Part shown: one piece after another, positions 44,977 to 53,489 of the stretch
Layout: the number at the start of each line of letters is the position of its first letter
Position numbering within the stretch: position 1 is the first letter of the stretch
Origin: Pseudoalteromonas denitrificans DSM 6059
GTDB taxonomy: Bacteria > Pseudomonadota > Gammaproteobacteria > Enterobacterales > Alteromonadaceae
Direction: 5' to 3'
Length of the DNA: 61,341 bases
NCBI RefSeq assembly: GCF_900112265.1
Contig: NZ_FOLO01000015.1
Coordinates: 1 to 61,341 of the forward strand
Made by a program: the position numbers and the translations under genes
Notes under the pieces: generated by a model
Database searches by the model: none
The model's input: only the letters and a program-made list of their open reading frames with translations
What the model was told of the DNA's origin: nothing

Positions 44977-45624
44977 ATGACCGAAATTGATGTTTTACAA
45001 AATAGACGAAAAGAACCTGCTGGTCGTATTCGCCAGAAAAATCAAATTGTCATAATTGCAGCTGCAGAAGAAGAGTTTCTTAACTTTGGCTTTAAAGGCG
45101 CTTCAATGAAGCGCATCGCTGAGCGTGCCCAGTTACCGCGCGCAAATATTCATTATTATTTTAAAAACAAGTTAGATTTATATGGCGCTGTTTTGGGAGA
45201 TATTGTTGAAATATGGGATGCAACTATATCTGATATTAATGCTGATGATGATCCAAAAGAAACTTTAACAGCCTATATTCGTGCTAAGGTCATGTCGTCT
45301 AAAAATAACCCGAAGGCATCTCGTATATTTGCCAGTGAAATGATCCATGGCGCACCGCATTTAAGCCACTTTATCAGTCATGATTTTAGAAATTCAATTA
45401 AACATAAGGCTGATGCCATTCAAGCCTGGATAGATCAAGGTAAAATGGATCCCATTGACCCTATGCATTTATTGTTTTTTATCTGGGGTTCTACGCAGCA
45501 TTATGCCGACTTTGGTGTTCAAGTTTTAGCTGCTATGGATAAGGATTCATTGTCGGATGATGATTTTGAAGATATCAATGAATCACTCACACAATTGATT
45601 TTAAAGGGCTGTGGACTAAAGTAA
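44977..45624 (+). CDS. TetR family regulator, RutR-like
   Basis: 215 aa. The N-terminal HTH (about 25-70; GFKGASMKRIAERAQLPRAN) is followed by a C-terminal domain close to RutR/YcdC: HYYFKNKLDLYGAVLGDIVEIW, ASRIFASEMIHGAPHL and PMHLLFFIWGSTQHYADF. E. coli RutR senses pyrimidines and controls pyrimidine and purine catabolism genes. The position after puuD suggests a local purine-pathway repressor; effector and operator are not determined. No RutR-type TTGACC-N4-GGTCAA site was seen near xdhA or puuD. Confidence 0.88.
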   Translation: MTEIDVLQNRRKEPAGRIRQKNQIVIIAAAEEEFLNFGFKGASMKRIAERAQLPRANIHYYFKNKLDLYGAVLGDIVEIWDATISDINADDDPKETLTAYIRAKVMSSKNNPKASRIFASEMIHGAPHLSHFISHDFRNSIKHKADAIQAWIDQGKMDPIDPMHLLFFIWGSTQHYADFGVQVLAAMDKDSLSDDDFEDINESLTQLILKGCGLK

Positions 45625-45689
45625 TTCAAATAAGTTCAGACAGTTACAATTAAAAATTATAAAAAGACAAACACACAAACGGAAACACA

Positions 45690-46535
45690 ATGAAATATTT
45701 ATGTATTTATCACAAAAATTGTTCAGATGGCTTTGGGGCTGCTTTAGCTGTTAAGCAATACTGTGATGAAAATCAACTTGATTGTGATTTTATTGCTGCA
45801 CAACATGGCGATAAAGCACCGGATGTAAGCAATAAACATGTATTTATTGTTGATTTTTCGTATTCGAGGGAAGTGATACTTACATTAGAAAAAAGCGCTG
45901 CATCTTTATTAGTTATAGATCATCATAAAACAGCTGAAGAAGCATTGGCAGGTTTAGATTGTTGTGTTTTTGATATGAATCGTTCTGGTGCCGTATTGGC
46001 GTGGCAACATCTATTACCTGAAAGACCCGTTCCTACCTTACTTGCATATATTCAAGATCGTGATTTATGGCATTGGCAACTACCAAGCAGTAAAGCAGTA
46101 TCGGCAGCTTTGCAAACATGCGCTATGGAATTTGAAGTATGGGAACAATATTTAGACGAAGATAAACTACTCGATTTGATTAGCAAAGGCGAAGCGATTG
46201 TTGATTACCAAAATAAACAAATTGAGCGTGCCACTAAACCTAAGAATGTTGAAATGATAGAGATTGCGGGTTATCAGGTGCCATGTGTTAATACGAACAG
46301 TCTTTCAAGTGAGATTGGCAATGAACTCGCAAAAGGTCATCCATTTGCTGCTATGTATTGTGACTCATCAGATAAACGTATTTTCTCACTTAGGTCTGAT
46401 GTTGATGGCGTTGATGTGGCTAATATTGCAAAACTTTTTGGTGGCGGAGGGCATTTTCATGCGGCAGGTTTTGCTGTCGATAAACCTAAAATCTCTTTGG
46501 GTTTAGTTTCACACTTTGAAAACCCTGAAAAATAG
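45690..46535 (+). CDS. DHH/DHHA1 phosphoesterase family protein
   Basis: 281 aa, cytoplasmic. The N-terminus YHKNCSDGFGAALAV and VDFSYSREV, then VIDHHKT give the DHH metal site; C-terminal GGGGHFHAAGF is the DHHA1 substrate motif. Relatives include nanoRNases/pAp phosphatases (NrnA) and other phosphohydrolases; the substrate is not fixed. It lies 65 bp after the TetR gene on the same strand and may be unrelated to purine breakdown. Confidence 0.85.
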   Translation: MKYLCIYHKNCSDGFGAALAVKQYCDENQLDCDFIAAQHGDKAPDVSNKHVFIVDFSYSREVILTLEKSAASLLVIDHHKTAEEALAGLDCCVFDMNRSGAVLAWQHLLPERPVPTLLAYIQDRDLWHWQLPSSKAVSAALQTCAMEFEVWEQYLDEDKLLDLISKGEAIVDYQNKQIERATKPKNVEMIEIAGYQVPCVNTNSLSSEIGNELAKGHPFAAMYCDSSDKRIFSLRSDVDGVDVANIAKLFGGGGHFHAAGFAVDKPKISLGLVSHFENPEK

Positions 46536-46547
46536 CATTCAGGGTTT
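46520..46547. terminator. Hairpin at the end of the DHH gene
   Basis: AAACCCTGAA/TTCAGGGTTT (46520-46529, 46538-46547); the stop codon is in the loop. No T-run on either side, so only a possible terminator for the convergent pair. Confidence 0.4.
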
Positions 46548-46583
46548 AGTTACTACAGCTAATATTATTCTAAATGGTGTTAG

Positions 46584-47186
46584 TTAAACGATAGTCATTC
46601 TCAGAATTGTTTTTAAACGCTCAGGTGGAATGCGCCTTGGATCGGAAATATGTATTTCACAATGCTCACCTAAAGCTGATAAGTTATTCTCAACTGCAAA
46701 AGCTGACATCTGCTTAATACTGAGATATTCATCTTCATAAGCACCAATATGTAACATTTGTATGCATGGGCCAAACTCATGCTCTATCATCATTACCTTA
46801 TTTACGCTGGGTGTTTTGCCTTTTTCGAATAATGCTTTAGCGGCTTGTTTTAAATCTGTCATTTCAACATGGCTGGGAGTGCGGATCATTAATTGCCAAT
46901 GCCATAAGGTTTTATCTATTTCACTTAAACATTGCTCACTACCACAGAAGTAACGTGCCTCTAATTTGCAAATAACATAATCACCTTTATTTTGCTTTTT
47001 ACGTGTCATTTTTATGGTGTAAGCCATAGCATAAAGCGCGTTAATAGCATCTTCAAAACTTGCCTCTCCTGGAGCGCCAATTCCATTAATCACTAAATAG
47101 TTTGCCATCGTAATTTCATTTAGGATAGGTTCTTTTGATGCAATGTAGTCAGCTTTATGTAATTTAAATAAATCAATTTTATCCAT
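46584..47186 (-). CDS. GyrI-like small-molecule-binding protein
   Basis: 200 aa, cytoplasmic. A stand-alone GyrI/SOUL-like effector fold: ANYLVINGIGAPGEASFEDA, YAMAYTIKMTRKK, WHWQLMIRTP, and ISDPRRIPPERLKTILRMTI at the end, typical of the YdeI/COG4832 group. It starts 6 bp after the AraC-type gene, whose own C-terminal domain is also GyrI-like. Ligand unknown; some members bind or hydrolyse cyclopropanoids or drugs. Confidence 0.8.
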   Translation of the reverse strand: MDKIDLFKLHKADYIASKEPILNEITMANYLVINGIGAPGEASFEDAINALYAMAYTIKMTRKKQNKGDYVICKLEARYFCGSEQCLSEIDKTLWHWQLMIRTPSHVEMTDLKQAAKALFEKGKTPSVNKVMMIEHEFGPCIQMLHIGAYEDEYLSIKQMSAFAVENNLSALGEHCEIHISDPRRIPPERLKTILRMTIV

Positions 47187-47192
47187 GTTTAA

Positions 47193-48092
47193 TTATCCTT
47201 TTAATGGAATGTAAATATCAGTTACTAAATCTTCAGGGTCAGTCGACTCAGGGTCATTTAAGTAAATTTCAAAACAAGGTTTATTGGCTGGTTCATAATC
47301 ACTTTGACTTAACCATTGACCAAAAAATTGACGATAAGTTTGGGATAGCTTTCCATAAGGTCCTATATGAGTTATGACCGCATATTTTCCAGCACAGATT
47401 GTTTTGGTTCCAACTTCCTCTATTGGTTTAAATGATCTTGTTACACTAATACAGGCATCATATCGTAACTTTTCTGCTGCAATAACGTCTGGATCATCAA
47501 AGCTGACCCCTATCATTTTTGCATTTCCACCTAATAAACCCTCAGGCGCTAAGGTGCTACATAAAACATCCCATGCTTTGCCGCACTCTTGGTATGGTCC
47601 AGTGTGAGATACAAAAGCGACATAAATATCATCAACTTGTTTGATCATTACATTCATATTTAATTCCTTATCAATAAAAGGTTCAAAGGAGGTAATATAT
47701 TCATTGGTAACATAACGGATACTCGCTTTTGCCAAGCAAGGATATTTTGTATGTGTAGACTTCCTAAATTTAGAAGGTAACAAGCCTGTTCTAGCTTTAA
47801 ATACGCGTGAAAATGCCATATCACTTTCATATCCAGCTTGCAGAGCAATTTGTAAAATACTTAATGCGCCAGTTTGTAATTGAATTGCAGCGCGCTCTAA
47901 ACGTAAACGCCTTACTAGCTCTTTTACTGATTCACCTAGCATGCCACTAAATATGCGATGAAAATGATAAGTAGAAAAACATGCTTGTTCAGCAAGTTCA
48001 CTTAAGGTTAAATCCTTATCTAAATTTGCTTGAATATAATTAAGCACTTTAACCATACGTGATATATATAATTCCTTGGTTGATACTCGCAT
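47193..48092 (-). CDS. AraC-family regulator with GyrI-like effector domain
   Basis: 299 aa. The N-terminal AraC HTH pair (about residues 10-110: LSELAEQACFSTYHFHRIFS, ILQIALQAGYESDMAFSRVF, FKARTGLLPSKFR) resembles Rob/SoxS; residues about 145-299 are a GyrI-like binding domain (YVAFVSHTGPYQECGKAW, AVITHIGPYGKL, CFEIYLNDPESTDPEDLVTD). It forms an operon with the following GyrI-like gene. A 14-bp perfect palindrome 58 bp upstream may be its operator. Confidence 0.9.
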   Translation of the reverse strand: MRVSTKELYISRMVKVLNYIQANLDKDLTLSELAEQACFSTYHFHRIFSGMLGESVKELVRRLRLERAAIQLQTGALSILQIALQAGYESDMAFSRVFKARTGLLPSKFRKSTHTKYPCLAKASIRYVTNEYITSFEPFIDKELNMNVMIKQVDDIYVAFVSHTGPYQECGKAWDVLCSTLAPEGLLGGNAKMIGVSFDDPDVIAAEKLRYDACISVTRSFKPIEEVGTKTICAGKYAVITHIGPYGKLSQTYRQFFGQWLSQSDYEPANKPCFEIYLNDPESTDPEDLVTDIYIPLKG

Positions 48093-48121
48093 CTAGGTTT
48101 ATATCCATTTATTTTGATTGA

Positions 48122-48127
48122 AGTATA
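48122..48127 (-). promoter_or_regulatory. Possible -10 of the AraC gene
   Basis: TATACT on the minus strand, 30 bp before the start; the -35 would fall next to the palindrome at 48150-48163. Confidence 0.35.
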
Positions 48128-48149
48128 TTGCCATACCATTGAGTTGTTT

Positions 48150-48163
48150 CCAGAATATTCTGG
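48150..48163. promoter_or_regulatory. Perfect palindrome CCAGAATATTCTGG, candidate operator
   Basis: A 14-bp perfect palindrome between the repeat-protein gene and the AraC-type gene, close to the predicted -35 of the latter. It is a candidate autoregulatory site. Confidence 0.45.
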
Positions 48164-48215
48164 TTGGAGTAATATCGTTTTTTTAGTGCAAAGATAACTG
48201 ATAGTTTTTGCTATT

Positions 48216-49109
48216 TTACATAATAAAAAATAGAGTGAGCAATAAAGCTTCTTCATATGCGGCATAAACATGTGCGGGGGTGATTGGCATTTTAGCTGAT
48301 AGTGCTAGAGGATGAACAAATGAAAATCCATTTCGCCGAAATAAGTCTTTGAGCAGTATTTGGTTAATTATTGTTACGGTAAATACATGACTAGGCTTTA
48401 TATCATCCTCATTTAATGGAATATAATAAGGTCTTTTAGGGTATTCAATACCGAACTTTAAATGAGCTGTATTGGCTAATGTTGCAAATAAATTTTGTGC
48501 ATTGATAAATACATCTCTTGGTTCTACGTGAGCATAAGCCTCATAATGAATAATGGGTATTTCTTTTTTTTCTTTTTTTAATGCTATGCGCAAATTGTCT
48601 TTTAAATTTTGAACTACTAAAAATGGATATTTAGGCGTCAGCTTTTGTGTTATTAGTTCGTCTAATATTAAATTAGATGCAACGAGCATTCTCAATACAT
48701 CAGCAGGGTGTTTTTCCTTATTTCCTTTATTTTCAAATTTGATATTAGGGAATAATGTTTTAATATTTTTTTGTACAGTTTTAATTAGTTGATATACATG
48801 TTTAGGTTGTATCTCTTCATTTGGAAAATCAGTACGCTGAAAATGAGTCACTCCTGATTTTATAAATAAAATAGCTACTTTTTCATTTAGGGCTGTTGTA
48901 ATAGCGTAAACATGTAATGGTTGCGTATTTGAAAGTTCAATTGGTTGAATTCTACCTATATTCATATTTTTATTAAGCTTATCAATTGCTTTTTTTAGAG
49001 CTAAAGCTTCAGAATAAACATGATTAGAGGTCAACTTTTGAGTTGCGTTAATACTTTGAGTAAATAAAAAAAATAATATTATTGTTAATTTGAATAAGTG
49101 AGAAATCAT
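48216..49109 (-). CDS. Exported protein with seven P-x-[HD]-V-[YFL] repeats
   Basis: 297 aa from ATG 49109; the frame opens further (TTG 49169), but ATG gives a proper signal peptide (residues 1-22, LTIILFFLFTQSINA). No family recognised. A motif recurs about every 33-42 residues: SNHVY (28-32), PLHVY (64-68), PKHVY (102-106), PADVL (135-139), PRDVF (197-201), PSHVF (239-243) and PAHVY (278-282), each followed by an amphipathic helix with L/I at regular steps. This suggests an all-helical repeat solenoid or bundle in the periplasm. It follows the glycerate kinase gene by 62 bp. The ribosome site is weak. Confidence 0.65.
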   Translation of the reverse strand: MISHLFKLTIILFFLFTQSINATQKLTSNHVYSEALALKKAIDKLNKNMNIGRIQPIELSNTQPLHVYAITTALNEKVAILFIKSGVTHFQRTDFPNEEIQPKHVYQLIKTVQKNIKTLFPNIKFENKGNKEKHPADVLRMLVASNLILDELITQKLTPKYPFLVVQNLKDNLRIALKKEKKEIPIIHYEAYAHVEPRDVFINAQNLFATLANTAHLKFGIEYPKRPYYIPLNEDDIKPSHVFTVTIINQILLKDLFRRNGFSFVHPLALSAKMPITPAHVYAAYEEALLLTLFFIM

Positions 49110-49171
49110 AAGGTTAATCAGTGTGATTGTTACTTTAATAATAGTAGATAAGATATTTTCATTGAGCAAAT

Positions 49172-50434
49172 TTACAAAATTAAAATGGCTCTAAAGTCAT
49201 TTACATTAGTGAGTGTTGGTCCTGTCACGATTAGTTGTTCAGTTGCTTGAAAAAAACTATAAGCATCATTATTTTTAAGATAAGTTTCAAGGTTAAGCTT
49301 TTTACTTTTGGCAATTTGATACGTCAGGGGTGTTAATAAACATCCAGCATTATTTTCAGAGCCATCTATGCCATCGGTATCTGCTGCAAGTGCATAAATA
49401 TTTTTATTGTGTTGCAGTGCAATTGCTAAACTTAATAAAAATTCAGCGTTACGTCCACCTCGACCGTTTCCTTTAACTGTTACTGTGGTTTCACCGCCAG
49501 ATAAGATGATGCAAGGGGTGGGAATTGGTTGATTATTTTTGACTATATTTAAACTGAGGGCAGCATGTTCTCTGGCAATCTCTTTTGATTCCCCTTCAAT
49601 TTCATCTCCTAAAACTAAAGTGTTTAAACCCGCTGATTTTGCTTTTATTTGCGCAGCGTTTAGCGCACCTTTTGCTGTGGCGATTAAGGTGAATTTATTA
49701 TTTATAAAAGCGGGATGGTCTTCTTTTAAAGTTTCTGATTGTGGGTTGTTAAGCCAATTTCTTACATTGTCAGGTATATTAATTTTATATTTGATGAGTA
49801 TTTTTAATGCTTGATCTGAAGTTGTCGGATCCGCAACTGTGGGGCCTGAAGCAATGGTACTTGCTTCATCATTTGGTACATCTGAAATCGCATAAGTATG
49901 AATAGTGGCAGGAAAACAAGCTTGTGCTAATTGGCCTCCTTTTATTGCAGATAAATGTTTTCGTACACAGTTTATCTCATTTATGTTTGCACCTGATTTA
50001 AGTAAGGCTTTAGTGATTACTTTTTTGTCACTGAAGTTAATGCTAGGTGCTGGTAGTGATAATAAAGATGACCCTCCCCCTGAAATTAAACAAATAACCA
50101 GATCACTTTTAGTTAAATTTTTTACAAGTTGTAAAATACGTTTAGTGACTTCTTGACCTGTTTCATCAGGTACTGGGTGTGCGGCTTCAATCACGTTTAT
50201 ATGTTCGCAGCTGTGGCTATGACCATAAGGGGCGATCACTAAACCTGATAATGGGCCTTGCCAATGTTGTTCTAGTGCTCCAGCCATAGAAGCAGCTGCT
50301 TTTCCAGCTCCAATAACAATTACAGGTTTATTTGTATCATTTGGCAGGTAGTTTGCTAAAACGTCCTTGGGCAGAACTGCTTGAACTGCCATATCAAAAA
50401 GGTTTATGAGGAAGTCTTCAGGTTTTATAATCAT
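49172..50434 (-). CDS. Glycerate 2-kinase, MOFRL family (TtuD/GckA type)
   Basis: 420 aa. PVIVIGAGKAAASMAGALE near the N-terminus, CLISGGGSSLLSLPAP, CVRKHLSAIKGGQLA, SDVPNDEASTIASGPT, then the MOFRL domain with ILSGGETTVTVKGNGRGGRN and ALAADTDGIDGSENNAG. It phosphorylates glycerate to 2-phosphoglycerate. Older annotation calls this family hydroxypyruvate reductase. With glyoxylate from AllA it could finish a glyoxylate-tartronate semialdehyde-glycerate route, but gcl and a tartronate semialdehyde reductase are not in the window. Confidence 0.88.
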   Translation of the reverse strand: MIIKPEDFLINLFDMAVQAVLPKDVLANYLPNDTNKPVIVIGAGKAAASMAGALEQHWQGPLSGLVIAPYGHSHSCEHINVIEAAHPVPDETGQEVTKRILQLVKNLTKSDLVICLISGGGSSLLSLPAPSINFSDKKVITKALLKSGANINEINCVRKHLSAIKGGQLAQACFPATIHTYAISDVPNDEASTIASGPTVADPTTSDQALKILIKYKINIPDNVRNWLNNPQSETLKEDHPAFINNKFTLIATAKGALNAAQIKAKSAGLNTLVLGDEIEGESKEIAREHAALSLNIVKNNQPIPTPCIILSGGETTVTVKGNGRGGRNAEFLLSLAIALQHNKNIYALAADTDGIDGSENNAGCLLTPLTYQIAKSKKLNLETYLKNNDAYSFFQATEQLIVTGPTLTNVNDFRAILIL

Positions 50435-50491
50435 TTTGAGCTGCTTGTAAACCTTATATATTCACACTTAAAATATTATTTATTAAAACGA

Positions 50492-50630
50492 ACATATTGA
50501 ATTTACTTAGGAATATGTGCGAATATTCTTCACTACTAAATAAAAACAATTAATTTATTTTATAAACTGTATTTAAAAAAAAGTAAATCAGTGAATTTAA
50601 AAAATTGATATAAACCTTCATAAAAATGAA
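50492..50630. promoter_or_regulatory. Inverted repeats between the glycerate kinase and transporter genes
   Basis: ACATATT (50492-50498) faces AATATGT (50512-50518), and TTCATAAAAATGAA (50617-50630) is a 14-bp palindrome. Both lie in the divergent 292-bp gap and could be operators; the DNA is very AT-rich, so chance is a real alternative. Confidence 0.3.
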
Positions 50631-50726
50631 ATTTCATAATTTGTATCAAGAACTATTGAATAATAGATTGCTAAATTATTTACTCGAAATTTAATGAAGC
50701 ATTGAATTTTATATTGGGAATAAAAA

Positions 50727-52139
50727 ATGAATAATATATCTTCAAGGATGACCCTTGGCTTTCCAAAAATTTTTTGGATTGCAAATAGTGTTGAGCTATT
50801 AGAGCGTGCTGCATATTACGGTGTGTTTATTGTAATTACTTTATATTTATCACGTATTTTAGGTTTCAGTGATGTAGAAGCTGCTTGGCTGGCAGGTTCG
50901 TTTTCTGCTGGTTTATATTTTTTACCGACTTTTACAGGTGCTTTAGCTGATAAGATTGGCTTTAGAAAAGCACTGTTACTGGCATTTGGTTTACTTTCTA
51001 TTGGGTATGCGAGTTTAGCTATATTTCCTGCATTACTGGAATCCCAAGGATTAGTCGAATATGGACGTGAAGCCGAATATCATGGCTTATTAGAGGCAGA
51101 TATTCGTTGGGCTATCATTCCAATTTTAATTGTTCTTATGATAGGTGGTTCGTTTATTAAAGCTGTTATCACGGCAACAGTTGCAAAATCTACTTCAGCG
51201 GCTACTCGAGCAAAAGGGTTTTCTATCTTTTATATGATGGTAAATATAGGTGCGTTTTCAGGTAAAACAGTTGTAAAACCATTACGAGAATCAATGGGGG
51301 ATTTAGGCTTAATTAACTTGAATTATTTTGCTGCTAGCATGACCTTAATTGCTTTTTTTAGTATCTTTATTTTTTTTAAAAATGCAGAGTCTAACAGTGA
51401 TGGAAAATCAATGGGAGAAATTTGGACTGCATTAATGAAAGTGCTTACTAATGGTCGTTTAATAACTTTAATTTTAATCATTACTGGTTTTTGGATGGTA
51501 CAGCATCAACTGTATGCAACCATGCCAAAATATGTATTACGTATGGCTGGAGAGGGAGCATCACCGTCTTGGTACGCAAATGTAAATCCACTTATTGTAT
51601 TTTTATCTGTTGGCTTTGTTACTTCCTTAATGAGTAAAAGAAGTGCGTTGTTTTCAATGACAGTTGGTATGTTTATTATGCCGTTATCTGCATTATTAAT
51701 GGCCTCGGGTAACATGCTTGATGGCAATGTTGATCTAGGATTCATTAAAATGCACCCAATTGCAGCTATGATGATTATTGGTATTGTATTTCAAGGTTTA
51801 GCTGAATCATTTATTTCCCCCCGATTTTTAGAGTATTTCTCTTTGCAAGCACCTAAAGGTGAGGAAGGATTATATTTAGGTTTTTCCCATTTACATTCGT
51901 TTTTAAGTTCATTACTAGGTTTTGGCTTATCTGGTTACCTTTTAGAAGCGTATTGCCCAGACCCAAGAACGTTTGAAAGTCACGATGCTTGGCAAGCGGC
52001 TTCGAGTAATGCTCATTATATTTGGTATGTTTTTGCTGGAATTGCAACAGTATCAGCTATCTCATTGATAATTTATGGGATTGTAATAAAGCGTTTAGAT
52101 GCAAAAACACAGGAAAGTGCTGCATTGGCAGCAACTTAA
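50727..52139 (+). CDS. POT-like major facilitator transporter
   Basis: 470 aa, about 12-14 membrane helices. The first helix carries ELLERAAYYGVF, like the ExxERFxYYG proton-coupled motif of POT/PTR transporters, and GALADKIGFRKA is the MFS loop motif. Late helices (FQGLAESFISPRFLEYFSLQ) also look POT-like. Substrate unknown: peptides are the family default, but the divergent placement next to glycerate kinase and near the purine island leaves purine-related or other organic solutes possible. GGGAA precedes the start. Confidence 0.78.
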   Translation: MNNISSRMTLGFPKIFWIANSVELLERAAYYGVFIVITLYLSRILGFSDVEAAWLAGSFSAGLYFLPTFTGALADKIGFRKALLLAFGLLSIGYASLAIFPALLESQGLVEYGREAEYHGLLEADIRWAIIPILIVLMIGGSFIKAVITATVAKSTSAATRAKGFSIFYMMVNIGAFSGKTVVKPLRESMGDLGLINLNYFAASMTLIAFFSIFIFFKNAESNSDGKSMGEIWTALMKVLTNGRLITLILIITGFWMVQHQLYATMPKYVLRMAGEGASPSWYANVNPLIVFLSVGFVTSLMSKRSALFSMTVGMFIMPLSALLMASGNMLDGNVDLGFIKMHPIAAMMIIGIVFQGLAESFISPRFLEYFSLQAPKGEEGLYLGFSHLHSFLSSLLGFGLSGYLLEAYCPDPRTFESHDAWQAASSNAHYIWYVFAGIATVSAISLIIYGIVIKRLDAKTQESAALAAT

Positions 52140-52169
52140 TTTTATTATTAGCCTGATTTTAATTAGCAA

Positions 52170-52200
52170 AAGCCCGCAAGCGGGCTTAAATTTTAATTTT
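52170..52200. terminator. Terminator between transporter and barrel genes
   Basis: AAGCCCGC/GCGGGCTT (52170-52177, 52180-52187), effectively a 4-base loop, with A/T-rich tracts on both sides. It separates convergent genes. Confidence 0.7.
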
Positions 52201-52225
52201 AACTAGGTGTAGCAGTTAGTTGAAA

Positions 52226-52828
52226 TTAAAAGCGATAACTTACACCGACACTTGTTTGAAATTGATTTAATAAATCACCATCTAAATGCCACAAACAATT
52301 GGTATCAGTTGTTTTATTTGCTACATCACAGGTCGTTTTACTGTTGTTATCTACTATGGTTGATAACCAGCGAGTTTCAAATAATACTCTTGTTGCTTGC
52401 GTTAAATGATATTCTACTCCGCCATATAAACCCGCTGCAAAATAGGTATCAGAGTCTTGCCAATTAGGTTTTATTTTATTAATTCCGAGTTGGGCTCCAA
52501 AATAACCAGAAACATTTTTTGCTACAGGAAAATCTATGGCGCTTTGAAATAAAAGATAATTAAAGTCTAATTTTTTATCTTGTTGATTTTTTAATTGAGT
52601 GGACATTTTAGAATAAAATAGACCATATTTAGCATCCGTTATGCTTTTTTCTATGGTTAAATTAAAATGAGTATCATCTTTTATTTCAATCTTTTGTGAT
52701 TCTATAGTTTCAAGCCTTTGACTAAAGCTTTGTCCTACTGCGCCACCGATAATAATTTTTGCATTTGAATAGGGTGTAAAAGATATTAACAAGCCCGCCA
52801 CGAGAGTGGATAAAATAGTTTTTTGCAT
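52226..52828 (-). CDS. Small outer-membrane beta-barrel protein
   Basis: 200 aa. AAGGA precedes ATG 52828; the longer frame to 52939 adds unrelated residues. Signal peptide (LSTLVAGLLISFTPYSNA), then alternating amphipathic strands (GAVGQSFSQRLE, YFGAQLGINKIKP, AAGLYGGVEYHLTQATRVLF) and a C-terminal aromatic residue (GVSYRF), the usual barrel-insertion signal. Resembles OmpA-N/OmpW-like eight-stranded barrels. Two cysteines (CDVANKTTDTNC) probably form a loop disulfide. Function unknown. Confidence 0.8.
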   Translation of the reverse strand: MQKTILSTLVAGLLISFTPYSNAKIIIGGAVGQSFSQRLETIESQKIEIKDDTHFNLTIEKSITDAKYGLFYSKMSTQLKNQQDKKLDFNYLLFQSAIDFPVAKNVSGYFGAQLGINKIKPNWQDSDTYFAAGLYGGVEYHLTQATRVLFETRWLSTIVDNNSKTTCDVANKTTDTNCLWHLDGDLLNQFQTSVGVSYRF

Positions 52829-53019
52829 TCTTAATTCCTTTGAAGCTAAGCTACATCCAAACGACTTTTTGAGTGGGTATTTGGGCTCTGCTTGTGTATA
52901 TATAATGTATGTACTTTTTATTGGGACTAAGAGTATCAAACAAATGCAATGAAAATAAGCTTTAACTTAAAAGCAATCTTCATTATGCTGATGATATTTT
53001 TAAGTGATAACAAAATACT

Positions 53020-53487
53020 ATGAGTCATAAAATTTTAATTTTAAGTTTTCTTTTTTTATCAGGATGTTCTGATAATGCAGGAAAAGTGAGTTTAGGTTTG
53101 TTTACGACAAAAGATGTGGTGATAAAAGCGAATATTGACCCAAAACTACCGGGTGTAACATGTCATATTAGCCATATTGAAGCTGACTTAGATTTTTCGG
53201 ACCCATCGGATATGTCTATTGCATGTCGTCAAACAGGTCCTATTTTAGCTGAACAAATGCAAAAAATTGATTTTTCAAAAAATGGTGAAGTGGTTTTTAA
53301 AGAATCAAAAAGTATTTTATTTAAGAGTCTTAAAGTGAGACGTATATATGATGATAGTGCTAAAACATTAATGTATCTATCGTATTCAACAAAAGAATCA
53401 AGTGGTAGTCATCATCATGCTTTATCAACAGTACCTCTTTATAATACCCAAGCTTGGCAATGGGCTAATCAACCAATAAAGAAATAA
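53020..53487 (+). CDS. creA: CreA-family lipoprotein
   Basis: 155 aa. CreA landmarks: GLFTTKDVVIKANIDP, GVTCHISHIE, ACRQTGPI, GEVVFKESKSILFKSLKVRR and LMYLSYSTKESSGS. The N-terminus ends LFLSGC, a lipobox. CreA is a conserved periplasmic or envelope protein of unknown function. The next gene follows after 2 bases, implying an operon. Confidence 0.88.
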   Translation: MSHKILILSFLFLSGCSDNAGKVSLGLFTTKDVVIKANIDPKLPGVTCHISHIEADLDFSDPSDMSIACRQTGPILAEQMQKIDFSKNGEVVFKESKSILFKSLKVRRIYDDSAKTLMYLSYSTKESSGSHHHALSTVPLYNTQAWQWANQPIKK

Positions 53488-53489
53488 TT

